DNA of 64,000 nucleotides from Hydractinia symbiolongicarpus (taxonomy: Eukaryota > Cnidaria > Hydrozoa > Anthoathecata > Hydractiniidae). The notes beneath the pieces were generated by a model that had not been told where the DNA came from, did not search any database, and saw only the letters and a list, made by a program, of their open reading frames with translations. A program made the position numbers and the translations under genes. The stretch spans positions 19,149,501 through 19,213,500 of the forward strand of contig NC_079880.1 of assembly GCF_029227915.1 (NCBI RefSeq), given 5' to 3'. The stretch's first letter is position 1; the number at the start of each line of letters is the position of its first letter. Below, piece by piece: positions 1 to 10,479 of this stretch.

Positions 1-73
1 TCTTTTCTCTTGTTTGTTAGTTTTGTTTGCTTACGGTAATTTCATTTTTCCGTTAACTAGAAATAAATTAATA

Positions 74-454
74 ATGCCGAGAATTAAACCTGTTCCATTA
101 TCGATAAAACCAATGACGGATGAAAACCTGATTGATCTGGATGCTGTGGAGACCTACATCAGCAGTAAATCGAATCAAATAAAAGTAAAGATACCGAGAG
201 CAAGGGATGGCGATGTGGATAAAAATTTAAACATGGTGTACGTTCTTTTTCTATATTTATTGGATGCAGAATTCCCAAGCATTGTATACGAAAACCTAAG
301 TAACTCCAAAACGTTTATGAAGCTCTTAGATCGCCTCACAGAAAAGCAAAAGGAGCTGATTCAACTATTCTTGCATCAGCATGAAGGAGAAACAGTTTGT
401 AAAAGATGGACGCTCTGGATAAGATACTTAAAGGATAAATACGAATTAAATTGA
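74..454 (+). CDS. Hypothetical 126-aa protein
   Basis: The open frame runs from the ATG at 74 to a TGA at 452-454. A longer frame exists upstream only if a TTG start is accepted. A pyrimidine-rich stretch ending in TAG at 58-60 looks like a splice acceptor, so the upstream part is probably intron and the ATG lies in a terminal coding exon. The protein starts MPRIKPVPLSIKP, is rich in charged residues, has a hydrophobic helix around residues 55-65 (VYVLFLYLLDAEF) and ends in a basic/aromatic region (KRWTLWIRYLKDKY). No signal peptide or recognised domain is visible. An AATAAA poly-A signal lies at 521-526, about 70 bases after the stop, which supports a real 3' end. I do not recognise the family. 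It could be the last exon of a longer gene that starts outside the window. Confidence 0.5.
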   Translation: MPRIKPVPLSIKPMTDENLIDLDAVETYISSKSNQIKVKIPRARDGDVDKNLNMVYVLFLYLLDAEFPSIVYENLSNSKTFMKLLDRLTEKQKELIQLFLHQHEGETVCKRWTLWIRYLKDKYELN

Positions 455-520
455 CAACGGAAAGTGTATATTTATCATACTTGTATAGGCACTGGGATAT
501 AACTAATCGATTGCTTAAAA

Positions 521-526
521 AATAAA
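521..526 (+). promoter_or_regulatory. Poly-A signal AATAAA
   Basis: A canonical AATAAA lies 67 bases after the stop codon of the 126-aa ORF and is followed by T-rich sequence. It probably ends that transcript. Confidence 0.4.
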
Positions 527-602
527 ATTCTAATAACTTTTCTTTATTCTCTTTCATTGTGTGTATTTGTATTATAATACTCGCTGTCTTTCTGTGAATC
601 AA

Positions 603-1391
603 TTAAGGAAGTAATCGAGAACGCTATTATAATCACACCTGAAATCATAATAATTTATCCTGTCCGTAAATTTTACTACTTCAAGCTAACAGGCATGCAA
701 GGGTGTACTGCAGGCTAATGATTAGTTCTATATAATAATCATAACATCCTATGAACTGTTGTGAATGTAGTAAGTAATTACAAATACATACTTTCCGATT
801 CTTGATTAGTCGTCTCAATCAGGGGTCGCTAAACTTCAGGAATTTCCCCTTCATACACGCATTTACAATCTTTGAGTTAAAGATGAAAAAATTAAGTATT
901 ATTGTGCCTATAAGTTTTTCAAGTTCGCTGATTCCAGTGGCTAAAGTTTCTAATCCCAACAATTAATAATTAGTGACTAATTTAGCGGTAGATAGCTAAA
1001 CCTTTTCAGACAACTCGGAGTTCTGAAAGTATTTTTTGTATATGCTTTCGTTGAGGCCAACGTTTAATCTTTGTACGGGCAATCTTCACATATAGTTAAT
1101 TAACCCCCAATAGGAAATTATTACTCTTCAGGGAGGCGAAAGAAAGTTTTGTACAAGTTAAAACCACAGACGTTGTTTTGTATTCATCAGGCGTGAATTG
1201 TGTAATTTTGAAGTTGGTTTTAAATAAGTGTTTTAATATTTGCCTATGCATACAACAAACGATATATCACAACTGTTTCTCAGATAAAGAGATAATCATG
1301 GTAAGAAAAAGAGTTAATTACTAAAATAACAATATTTAAACAAACATGTAAAGTTGTTATTGAAGATATTATTTCGGTTTGTCTGTTCAGT
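603..1391. other. No gene seen
   Basis: AT-rich sequence with stops in all frames. I see no repeat unit, RNA gene or coding similarity here. Confidence 0.5.
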
Positions 1392-1439
1392 ATTCATATT
1401 ACTGTGGAAAGTTTATCATTTCTTGAACATGATAGTTTA

Positions 1440-1482
1440 GTAGGCGACGTTTTGGGAGATCCTTCTCCCATCATCGGGCAAA
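1440..1482 (-). ncRNA. Decayed hammerhead-like motif (left PLE copy)
   Basis: Same CCGATGA and GGGAG/CTCCC hairpin as in the right copy, but the GAAA core box reads AAAA. A mutation at that site should abolish self-cleavage in known hammerheads. Confidence 0.35.
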
Positions 1483-1610
1483 GTAAAATGATGTACATGT
1501 ATTTATATAATTGCAGGGGATCGAAATTCATAAAAATTAACCAATCAGAAACGAGCTGATAATTACAGTTAATTACGGTAATTAACATTTTCGGACCTGG
1601 ATGTAGGTAA

Positions 1611-2105
1611 CTACTTCTTCCGTAGGGCTGGTAACCAAATCTCAGGAAGTTGATACGAGATCCTGTTTATGTGTTTGTTACGTTCTACACTGTTGATGGT
1701 TTCTTTAATCTTCCTGGCCGTTGTTCTGGATTCTCTGTCAATGATTTTCTTCTTATCCCAATTAAACTGATGACTTCTGCTCCAGCTGTGGTCCGCAATT
1801 TCGTTTTTTTTCACATCTCCGTTTCTCATATGTTCTTGTACTCGTTGCTTAAACTTTCTTTTTGTTTCGCCTATATACACTGCATCACAATCTTTAAACT
1901 GATACCATGTTTTGGTTAGAACAAGTTCGACCAAACGCAGAAAATCCGGTACTGGAATCTTTGTCTTTTCACCGAATGCAGCATCGTTTTCGATAATGTC
2001 TTTAATGATGTTTAAGGTGTCTTTTATGGGAACATTTGTGTAGAGTGATGTGACATCAAATGATACCATGCATTTGTCCGTCGTAATAAGAACTTCTACA
2101 CTCAA
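1611..2105 (-). pseudogene. PLE reverse transcriptase/GIY-YIG, internal deletion
   Basis: This 164-codon minus-strand frame has no internal stop but is a deletion derivative. Residues 11-28 carry the RT motif-A block (CMVSFDVTSLYTNVPI), followed by the region up to TWYQFKDC. It then jumps directly into the GIY-YIG endonuclease (DAVYIGETKRKFKQR, then an EH motif and an HSWSRSHQFNW block), ending PEIWLPALRKK. The RT palm with the catalytic DD pair is missing. The jump occurs where QFKDC of the RT and a KDC just before VYIGE could share sequence, so a microhomology-mediated deletion is likely (inference). It cannot encode an active RT. The reading start is arbitrary because the N-terminal half of the element is absent. 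Confidence 0.8.
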
Positions 2106-2938
2106 ACAGACGGAGTTGCCATGGGAGGCCCTGCACCATCAGTAGTCGCAGAAATATACATGCAAGCACAAGAGACAACAGCATTAGTCACATCAGACAG
2201 ACGTCCAAAGGTTTGGAAAAGATTTGTTGACGACGTACTCGCCATAATCAAAAGATCTCTTCTGGAAGAGTTCCATGAACACATCAACAGCCTACATCGA
2301 CAAATCAAATTCACTGTTGAGCTTGAACACGATGGAAGTATCGCTTTCGTGGACACTTTGGTCAAACGCAAGAATGGTTCCATTTCAGTTTCAGTGTATC
2401 GTAAACCAACACACACTGACCAGTACCTTAACTTCGAAAATAGACGTGTAAGAAATGCATTAATCGCATATGGATACAGTCATAAAGTCATCACGCAAGT
2501 AGAAAATAAAATGAAAAGAAGATGCAACGGAGACAACAAGAAAACATCAGAGGAATTTATCGCATCAGCATTCCTACCCTTCGTACCAGGTACCAGCGAG
2601 ATCCTTCGTCGAGTTTTAAGGGAACACAAGATCAAATGCATTCTTACCTCTAAAGACACAGTGGAGTGTATATAGGCGAAACAAAAAGAAAGTTTAAGCA
2701 ACGAGTACAAGAACATATGAGAAACGGAGATGTGAAGAAAAACGAAATTGCAGACCACAGCTGGAGCAGAGGTCATCAGTTTAATTGGGATGAGAAGAAA
2801 ATCATTGACAGAGAATCCAGAACAACGGCCAGGAAGATTAAAGAAACCATCAACAGTGTAGAACGTAACAAACACATAAACAGGATCTCGTATCAACTTC
2901 CTGAGATTTGGTTACCAGCCCTACGGAAGAAGTAGTTA
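2104..2938 (+). pseudogene. PLE reverse transcriptase palm and GIY-YIG, frame-broken
   Basis: The frame opens at QTDGVAMGGPAPSVVAEIYM, the conserved block before the RT palm. It then shows the catalytic FVDDVLAI motif (the YxDD box) and the thumb-side block AFVDTLVKRKNGSISVSVYRK with PTHTDQYLNF, all typical of PLE RTs. It stops at 2675. The GIY-YIG domain (VYIGETKRKFKQRVQEH) starts at about 2666 in another frame, because the linker between LTSKDTVE and VYIGE is deleted. The endonuclease ends at PALRKK and a TAG at 2935. The N-terminal RT half is absent here; its counterpart sits on the opposite strand just to the left. Confidence 0.85.
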
Positions 2939-3065
2939 CCTACATCCAGGTCCGAAAATGTTAATTACCGTAATTAACTGTAATTATCAGCTCGTTTCTG
3001 ATTGGTTAATTTTTATGAATTTCGATCCTCTGCAATTATATAAATACATGTACATCATTTTACTT

Positions 3066-3110
3066 TGCCCGATGATGGGAGAAGGATCTCCCGAAACGTC
3101 GCCTACTAAT
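3066..3110 (+). ncRNA. Hammerhead-ribozyme-like motif in PLE 3' tail
   Basis: The tail contains CCGATGA, then a perfect 5-bp hairpin (GGGAG, loop, CTCCC), then GAAACGTC. This is the layout of the hammerhead core (CUGAUGA, stem II, GAAA), and PLEs are known to carry such ribozymes. Two departures are visible: C instead of U in the CUGAUGA box, and an extra T before stem II. Stems I and III are very short. It is probably a weak or decayed ribozyme. The mirrored copy at 1440-1482 also has GAAA changed to AAAA. Confidence 0.4.
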
Positions 3111-3150
3111 CTATCACTAAGAAATGATAAACTTTCCACAGTAATGTAAA

Positions 3151-4453
3151 GTTGTTTATTCTTCAAGTCGCACATTTTCCCAATCTTCTTCTTCTTCTTT
3201 TCCTCCCTACGTGATGATTTTAACAAAACACTTTTGACCACATCGCAAAAGTTTTCATCAATAGCTACAATTTGCGGTAAATTTTGTATAATTTAACGTA
3301 TAAGCTAATGTATAGCATATAAAGAAAATTATATTTCGTTGAACAAAATATATTTCGGCCAACAAGCTTTCGTCATTTGTAAAAGTTTAAAAACAAGTTA
3401 CGAAAAGTTATGAAAAGCTTGGCAAAAGCTGTGTGCTTGAGGGCTTAAGAGTAAAAGTACTGCTATATAAATGGTTGAGTTACAATAACAAATTATAGTT
3501 ATGTAGTTATCAAATATGCTAAATAGCGAATTATATCAAAACTATTTTTTTAAAGCCGTGGAAGAAAGAGGTTTGTGGATTAAGAAGGCTGCATAAAAAC
3601 ATTTAAACAAATCCGTGCATTAAAAATTTGCTGTATTTTTTTATCCCAAAGTGATTTGTTGTCAATTTCATTTGAAAGACACAAACAATCAATTAAAACT
3701 TTTAAACGAAATGGACAACAATAATAACAACGTTGATTGCCTATGACTTTGCCCGTACAATAAATAATTTGTAGCAATCGGCTAAAATCTAAACAAAGAA
3801 AGGTAAACAAACTTTCGTGAAATTTGAACGCTGTAAAATAGCTAAACAAAATCTAAGATTTAAATTAATTGATTTAAGCTTTTTTTTTGGTAGTAAAATG
3901 AAATGGATCATTCATACTGGATCAACAAGTTCTGAAAACGAAGTATGCTAGTAATACCTACAAGAAGTTTTGTTGGTGACTATAAAAATATAGACTCCCT
4001 CAAAAGCGAAAAAGCAGTTCACAAAACTCACCTTTTTCGAATGTCTCACATCTTGAGTTCTTCAAACAAGAATAAAATAAATCCAACTAACACCACTCCC
4101 GAATTATCATCAACTATTTCTTTAAAAAATATAAGTTTAATGTGATGTCTGTAGCTAGCTACATTTTTTTCGTTTATTTATGGTTAAATTGAACGATTGC
4201 TCGTTTAATTTCACAACAAACACAACCTCTCCATCAACGGCATCAACGGCAAAACCATTCAAAATAGAACTACAAGAATTTTTTCACTGTGTTCGAAAAG
4301 AATAATTATTTTTCTTCAGTTGATCGAACGTTACTATTGTCAGAAGACATGGTTTCTACACAGAAATGTATTTTATTCTTCATCCAAATGTCAATCTTTT
4401 TGTAAAAGACTTGACTTAATTTTTATGTTTTTATCAGGCTACCAGGTACTAAA
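3151..4453. other. No gene seen
   Basis: AT-rich non-coding sequence. A pyrimidine run (CTT repeats) lies at 3186-3210. A weak frame at 3945-4145 has no recognisable domain and ordinary AT-rich composition, so I do not call it. Confidence 0.5.
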
Positions 4454-4637
4454 TCTCTTTAATAATAGCCGTCGTCTGTCTGTCTGTGTGTCTGCGAAAG
4501 CGGCGTCCCGTAACGGAAACACGAAATTTTTAAAATACGCACGAATATCAAATGCGATATATTTTTATCCACTTTGTTGCGACAGGTGAATTTAAAGGAC
4601 GGGCAAACCCGTAGATTTTTCCACGGGCAACGACTAG
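4454..4637 (+). mobile_element. Short Helitron/HINE-like element (type A)
   Basis: The element starts TCTCTTTAATAATAGCC with GTCTGTCTGTCTG close to the 5' end. It ends with a hairpin (CCCGTAG, T-rich loop, CCACGGG; one mismatch) about 10 bases before a terminal CTAG at 4634-4637. A 5' TC and a 3' hairpin plus CTRR are the Helitron signature. An A precedes it, and the next element starts directly after CTAG. It is non-autonomous and has no coding capacity. Confidence 0.65.
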
Positions 4638-6283
4638 TCTCTATAATAATAGCTGTCGTCTGTCTGTCTCTGCGCAACATGGCGGAGCAAGTAGCGAGAC
4701 CCGCCGAAAATCCCCATGGCCCTGCAGCTTTATTTCGAATCCCCGGCAGACCCCGTTTTTTTACCGGCCTTGCTTTGCCGCTCATTGTAATAAACCAATC
4801 ACGAGGCTCCATTTTCACTAATGACCAATCCAAGTGCTTCGCGGTCTCAACATGCCGACGGGAGGAAACATGCTACCCCTACGAAGGCCATTTTGGTTTG
4901 GAAGTGATGGTGTGAAGTTTGTAGGTTTCCTTTCAATCCTCTTTATTTCTTCTGAGTACTTTTTATCCTATAGGATTTTTTAGTTTGTTTTCACATGTTA
5001 AGGTGAATATTTCATCACATTTTCTTAATCTTAAACAAACCAATTTTAAGTTTTTGGCTAGCTACAAAACGTACATTTTGAGGCAGCTAGCTATAGCTAT
5101 CTTTATTTATTCCTATTCTTTTAAAGTTTTTATTCAGTTTGGTATATTGTTCTTTATTTTTATGTTGAAGTTGGGTCTACCTATCTAGCTCCTTTTAGCT
5201 CTACCTCTGGCTAAAAAGTGAAAGTAGCTAAATGCAGTTATAGGCAGCTACCAATTTTATTACTGCTATGAAAGCTTATGCTGAAAAATAAAATTGCTGA
5301 GTATATATTTTTTTAACTAAACTTGATAACGACAGGCGGTTTCCTGATTTTTTTTTAAACTAAAGTCGCGATAAAGTTTTTTTAAAAATGGTGTTATGCC
5401 TTTACTCATGTGCGACACAGTCTAGCTGTACTAAGCGCTTAGTCCGGTGGTAACAACGGGCTGTTTCCTGTGTTTCTGTTTAACCGAAGTTGTGATAACG
5501 TTTTTTACAGAAAAAAGTACACATTGTTTACCTATACTAAGCGCTCAGCTTAACATTTTTTTTGAATTTTTCCCTGGAAATATTCCCTGAAAAATGAAGA
5601 AGGTTGGCCAGTTGCTTTCACTATGACGGGGTAACAATAAATTCTGTGTTTTTATTTTATCTAAAAGTTGTCGAAAGTTATTTTTTGAATAGTGCATTAC
5701 ACCGGAAACACCATAAAGTTGTGTGCACTTCACTTGAGTTTCTACACACTATACGGCTGTACTAAAGCGCTTTACCTCCTGAATGTGTGGCACAGTTGAC
5801 GGTTCTTATTAATCACTCAATCTGGTGTTTAATGCTGGGTAACAGCTACTTGTGGCTTAACCCGGCATTTCCACAGAGTGTAACCTGTGTTTTGTAAACC
5901 AAAGCTGCAATAGGTTTTTTAAATAGGGTCTTAAGCCTAAACGCATGTGCCGCACGGTTTACCTGTACTAAGCGCTCAGTCCAGTGTCATGATTAATTTG
6001 TTAACCTTTGAAACTTATTTCGCAAAATAAAATAAAATTAACCAATTGTTTGGCTAAAGTTGCAGTAGAGTTATATTTTCAAAAATACACTACAGCCGAA
6101 ACACTATAGTGTTGTGTGCGTTTTACTCGACTAACGACATACTGCATACCTGTACTAAAGCGCTCCACCTGATCGTGTGGCACAGTTTACGGCCCTTATT
6201 AAGCGCTCCACATAGTGTTCAACGTCGGGTCACACCTTCACTTGTGACTTACCCCGGCGTTTCGACGCCGGGTTTCCGGCTAG
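4638..6283 (+). mobile_element. Long Helitron/HINE-like element (type B) with internal repeats
   Basis: It begins TCTCTATAATAATAGC with a GTCTGTCTGTCT tract, directly after the CTAG of the previous element. It ends in a perfect hairpin (CCCGGCG, TTTCGA, CGCCGGG) followed 7 bases later by CTAG at 6280-6283. The second half holds diverged modules of roughly 130-190 bp, each with a TGTACTAAGCGCTCAG-like core, for example near 5430, 5535, 5760, 5965 and 6150. This matches the plan of HINEs, non-autonomous Helitron/Helentron relatives with a 5' microsatellite and central tandem repeats. Frames inside it (such as 4574-4915 and 4985-5188) are chance frames. Confidence 0.65.
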
Positions 6284-7735
6284 TCTATGTTATAATGCCT
6301 GTATACGTCTGTCTGTCTGTCACGCAAAATGACTACCGATTTTTAAAACCAGGGGGTTGTTTAATAAAAAATCTTATTATTGATTAAAATATATTCAGGA
6401 AATTAACTCATTTTCTTGAATAATTTAATTATTTTAATTTACTAACCTTAATTAAAAAAATAAATTAGGTGATTGAACGAACGCATTTTTTAGATACATG
6501 GCGTATTTTAATAATAATTACCCCCCGTGATCTCAATCGCCATATTCGCTCGGGAGCCACAAAAACCAAAAAGACAGTTTTACTGACAGTTTTATTACTT
6601 TGTTTTGATCGCTTGCACGTATTATACCAATCAAACCGCCTGATCTTTTGAAAAACCAATCCAAGATATTCGCGGCCTAGCGATGCCAACGAAGGAACAT
6701 GATGACGAAGGCCATTTTGGTTTTAAAAGTGGTCGTAGTCAGCGAAGGTTCTAGGTCTGTTTGACCTTTTTGTTCCTCTAAAACCGTTTATTTTGTAATA
6801 TTTGTTTTCTATATGTTTTTACATGTTAAGATAAATATATTGTCACATTTTTTAGCCATGTACAAATCTTAAATGCACCGCGCTAAGAACGAAGATTTTT
6901 AAGGATCATTCTACAGTCACCTAGCTAACTACCCTATACTATTCACTTTGTATAACAGCTTTTTATCCTAGCCAATATTACTTATTTTTAAGTTAAAGTT
7001 GTTAAAAAGCTAGCTCCTTTACCTACCTCTGGATAACAAGTGAAAGTAGCCAAATGCACTGTGTTTGGCTGCAACACAATTCTTAATTCTTATGCTAAAT
7101 AAATGCAGTTAGGCAGCTACCACTTTTATTACTGTTATGAAAACTTATGCTGCAAAATGAAATTGCTGAGTATTTTAACTGAACAGGATAACATCGGGCG
7201 TTTTCCTGATTATTTCAATCCAAATCCCAATAAAGTTTTTTAAAAAATTGTGTTTCGTTTATACTCATCTCTGCGACACTGTTTACCTGTAATAACCGCT
7301 TAGTCTAATTTTAGCAAGGAGTTGTTTTCTGTTTTTCTGTGTAACCGAAGTTGCGATAACATATTTTTTGGGAAAAGACTATTACACCTAGCAATATGGA
7401 TGCGTTGCATTGTTTACCTGTGCTAAACACTCAGCTTGGAGTAACGTTTCATTTGAACTTTCACTGGGAACATTCTCCGAAAAATAAAAAATGTTGCCTA
7501 GCTGTTTATGCTGTTTATGGGGTAACAACGAATTGCAATCTGTATTTTTATTTTAGCTTAAAATGTGGAATTTCTGAAAAAATTAATGCATCGGAAACAC
7601 CATAAAGCGCTTTACCTGAATGTGTGGCACAGTTGACGGTTCTTATTAATCACTCATTCTGGTGTTCAACGCGGGGTAACACAATTACTTGTGGCTTAAC
7701 CCGGCGTTTAAAAACAAAGTGTATCCTGTGTCATG
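6284..7735 (+). mobile_element. Type B Helitron/HINE-like element, 3'-truncated
   Basis: It starts TCTATGTTATAATGCC with GTCTGTCTGTCTGTC, directly joined to the CTAG of the preceding element. The body repeats the type B sequence (CGCGGCCTAGCGATGCCAAC near 6670, the AGCTAGCT-rich middle, and AAGCGCT-like modules near 7600). It reaches the terminal CTTAACCCGGCGTTT near 7700 but lacks the closing hairpin half and CTAG, so it is truncated. Confidence 0.6.
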
Positions 7736-7739
7736 ATTA

Positions 7740-8660
7740 GTTTTTTAACGTTTATTGTAACTTATTCTGCAAAAAAAAAAAAAAAATAATATTGACTAAT
7801 TTTAAAAATAAAAAACACACGACTTCGGTATAACGGTAAGTGACCACAATAACGAGTTAATTTTGGTTGGATTTTTTTGTTATTGTTACTAATCCGTAAA
7901 GATCTAATGTTTTCCCCTATATTCAAGAAGGTGTAATCCTCTTTGTTAAAATTGATGAGGATGTATGTAATTAAATTACTAAAACATAGCTTTATTATGC
8001 GCATTGTCAATACCATTTACATATAGAAGTTTTTTTTTGAAACTTTCAAGTGAATTTCTATTTTATTCTTTCTCTGTTTTAATTCACATGGAGGTAGCAA
8101 AACAAACAAACAAACAAACAAACAAACAAACAGACATTACATGGTATTTTAGAGCAAATTCACGCGGTAAAATCATAATGTGTTTTCAAAAACGTTTTTT
8201 TTAAATCCACATTGTGACGAGAATACAAGGCCAATGGCAAAATGGGACAAATATGTAAAACAATTCCTTACATGGGATACAATCCGTGCCTCGCCTCTAA
8301 ATTTACTTTATTTTTGTCTTGCTTCTACGTTTGACGTTTTGCCTTCTCCCGGCACCATGAAACGTTGGCACATTGCCACGAAGTTTCTTTTCATTTGTGT
8401 GCAAAGTTGATATCATGTCCTCGGCGCGTACATATTATCCTTGAAATAAGGTTGATTTACTTTCAAACACAATACTGTTTTAAAATCGCTGGTGGAGTCA
8501 ATTAGTGACTTCATTACTAATATTCCTCCCAATGCACCGAAACGTAACGCCAAACAGACTTTTCACTGCTTTTTAAAAGTGACAGTCATCATTCTGAAAA
8601 TCCCGAGAAAAAACAGCCCTTGCAAAACCAGTACTCAAAATTCTAAAAATATCGATTCGT
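7740..8660. other. No gene seen; poly-A and AAAC tracts
   Basis: A poly-A tract lies at 7770-7786 and an (AAAC)n tract of about eight units at 8098-8131. The remaining sequence has no coding or RNA signal. Confidence 0.5.
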
Positions 8661-8666
8661 AAAATT

Positions 8667-9180
8667 TTGAAACGAAAGCGACCTAAAACCACAGTATCTG
8701 CGAGAAGACCCGACCTTACTAACAAAGGCAGCACCTGCTATGCAAATGTCATGTTAGACGTTTTAGGAAATGTGTACCCCATGTTGTGCACCCAGTGGCC
8801 ATTCGAGTCTTCTTACATCGCTCTAATGACAAAGACTGTGTCATTTAATATGACCATGCTTAAACGATCTTCATCTGACATCGACCCATCCAATGTCCTT
8901 CAGTTCTTAATAAGAGAGGACTGTGAGAGACTTTAAGTATAATACTCAGCAAGATGCACCCGAAACGCTGCATGTAGTTTTGGACGAATTAAATGTCACA
9001 GTCACTTTTATCGTGGCACACAAAACCTGTGTCTGATTCTCCTTAAAAAAAACCTTAGACATGTCAACTCTGCTTAATGAAGCTTCAGGTATGACAATCT
9101 GGCCTGAGTCTGTTACAAAAAGCATTGCCCACTCATGTTACTCAGTCATATTTTACCAAGGTCCTAAAATAAAACAGTGA
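8667..9180 (+). pseudogene. USP-type deubiquitinase relic
   Basis: The first frame holds DLTNKGSTCYANVMLDVL, a clear match to the cysteine box of ubiquitin-specific proteases (GLxNxGNTCYxNSxLQ), with the catalytic Cys present. A block ending RSSSDIDPSNVLQFLIR follows. After a frameshift near 8937, NTQQDAPETLHVVLDEL gives the second USP signature (QQDAxE). Similarity then fades through stops near 9045. No His box is visible, so only the N-terminal part of the catalytic domain remains. USPs remove ubiquitin from proteins. This copy is broken and shorter than any functional USP. Whether it is a retrocopy or an exon of a lost gene is unclear. Confidence 0.65.
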
Positions 9181-9584
9181 TGATCTGTATAATGCTGAGT
9201 GTTTGGCGCCCTTCACACGTGTAAGGCAACTACCAGGGTCACAAGTATTAGCGCACAGAACGTTAACTGCAATACTTTGCTACCTCCCTGTGAATTTGAT
9301 AAATTATTCGATTAAGGATACTCATTTCATAATAATTTTTAGTTTTTTCACCCTATTTTATCTATATCATTTTGGATATATATTGAATAGGATAAAATAT
9401 TTATTAGAAGAAGTAAAAAGAGAATAATTGAAACTGTGAAACTTTATTTAATTTTTGTAGAATGTTGAGCACATATTGTGTTCTATTGCCCTCAAATCAA
9501 TCCTATGCATTTTCTTAATTAGCGTGTCGATTTATTTACAATAATGGTTTGTTGTTCTTTTTTCTTCATTTAGGAATCTCATTT

Positions 9585-9828
9585 TTGACATCGTTTAAAA
9601 ATTCTAATATCTCTTTAACCGATCGCCCAATAACCCATAATCCCATAATCCCATAATCCCACGATTCCATACATCATTTATTGAGCTTTTCAAATTCTAC
9701 ACAATATAAACAATGGCTGAAGAAATTTTGCAAAAAACTTTATCATATGTGCGGGTCAATGGTGAAATCATTGATCTTTGCAGCTTTTCATCTCCCTAAC
9801 CAGATTCATTTACCGGTCAATCAACTAG
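9585..9828 (+). mobile_element. Type A Helitron/HINE relic with 3' CTAG
   Basis: The text TAAAAATTCTAATATCTCTTTAACC matches the interior of the type A units near 37750 and 39340, and the segment ends in CTAG at 9825-9828. A short ATAATCCC tandem repeat interrupts it at 9636-9665. The terminal hairpin is degraded. Confidence 0.45.
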
Positions 9829-9995
9829 TCGCGCTATAATAATGCGCTAATTTGTGTGTCCATCCCTAACGGGCAGAGTGGATGTGTTTATTTTGGAAGT
9901 AGCTGAAAATATTAAAATTGCCCATCAGCTAATTAGCCATTTCGACGTGAACTATAAGTAAAGTCATAACCGTTGACCTTTTATTTTTAGGCTAA
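9829..9995 (+). mobile_element. Start of another Helitron/HINE-like unit
   Basis: It starts TCGCGCTATAATAATGCGC directly after the CTAG above and continues with a GTGTGTCC tract, the degenerate counterpart of GTCTGTC. The 3' end cannot be placed; it runs into the minisatellite. Confidence 0.4.
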
Positions 9996-10017
9996 ATAAC
10001 TTAAGAAACGAGTTCAA

Positions 10018-10475
10018 CTATTTCAATCCGTTCAATCCGTTCATTTCGTTCAATTCGTTCATTTCGTTCGATTCGTTCAATTCGTTCATTTCGTTCAATC
10101 CGTTCATTTCGTTCAATTCGTTCATTTCGTTCAATTCGTTCAATTCTCGTTCAATTCTCGTTCAATTCGTTCAATCCGTTCAATTCGTTCGATTCGTTCA
10201 ATCCGTTCAATCCGTTCATTTCGTTCAATTCGTTCAATTCGTTCAATTCGTTCAATTCGTTCAATTCGTTCAATCCGTTCAATTCGTTCGATTCGTTCAA
10301 TCCGTTCAATTCGTTCAATTCGTTCCATTCGTTCAATCCGTTCAATTCGTTCAATCCGTTCAATTCGTTCAATTCGTTCAATTCGTTCAATTCGTTAATT
10401 TCGTTCAATTCGTTCAATCCGTTCAATTCGTTCAATTCGTTCAATTCGTTCAATCCGTTCAATTCGTTCAATATG
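10018..10475. repeat. 9-bp minisatellite (TTCGTTCAA)n
   Basis: About 50 imperfect copies of TTCGTTCAA, with variants TCCGTTCAA, TTCGTTCAT and TTCGTTCGA. Because the period is 9, long frames stay open on the minus strand and would encode Glu-Arg-Ile or Asn-Glu-Leu tripeptides. These are by-products of the repeat, not genes. Confidence 0.9.
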
Positions 10476-10479
10476 TGAA

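Larger units (their letters stand above)
1392..3150. mobile_element. Penelope-like retroelement, two fragments head to head
   Basis: Two partial copies of one Penelope-like element (PLE) point away from each other from a centre near 2104. The left copy reads on the minus strand and the right copy on the plus strand. Each ends in a GIY-YIG endonuclease domain followed by the same 3' non-coding tail, so the outer parts form an inverted repeat (about 1392-1885 against 2664-3150) that is nearly identical by eye. The centre holds non-overlapping halves of the reverse transcriptase: the left copy has the N-terminal RT motifs and the right copy the later palm motifs. PLEs are known to form inverted and tandem partial copies with pseudo-LTRs. 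Both copies are defective. Confidence 0.85.

Noticed and set aside
4574-5188. Two open frames of 113 and 67 codons
   Set aside because: They lie inside a type B Helitron-like element and are not kept in the other copies.
9636-9665. CRISPR-like or regulatory direct repeats (ATAATCCC)
   Set aside because: Only about 3.5 short units without spacers, in eukaryotic DNA.
10140-10471. Repetitive Glu-Arg-Ile and Asn-Glu-Leu frames
   Set aside because: By-products of a 9-bp minisatellite with many variant units.
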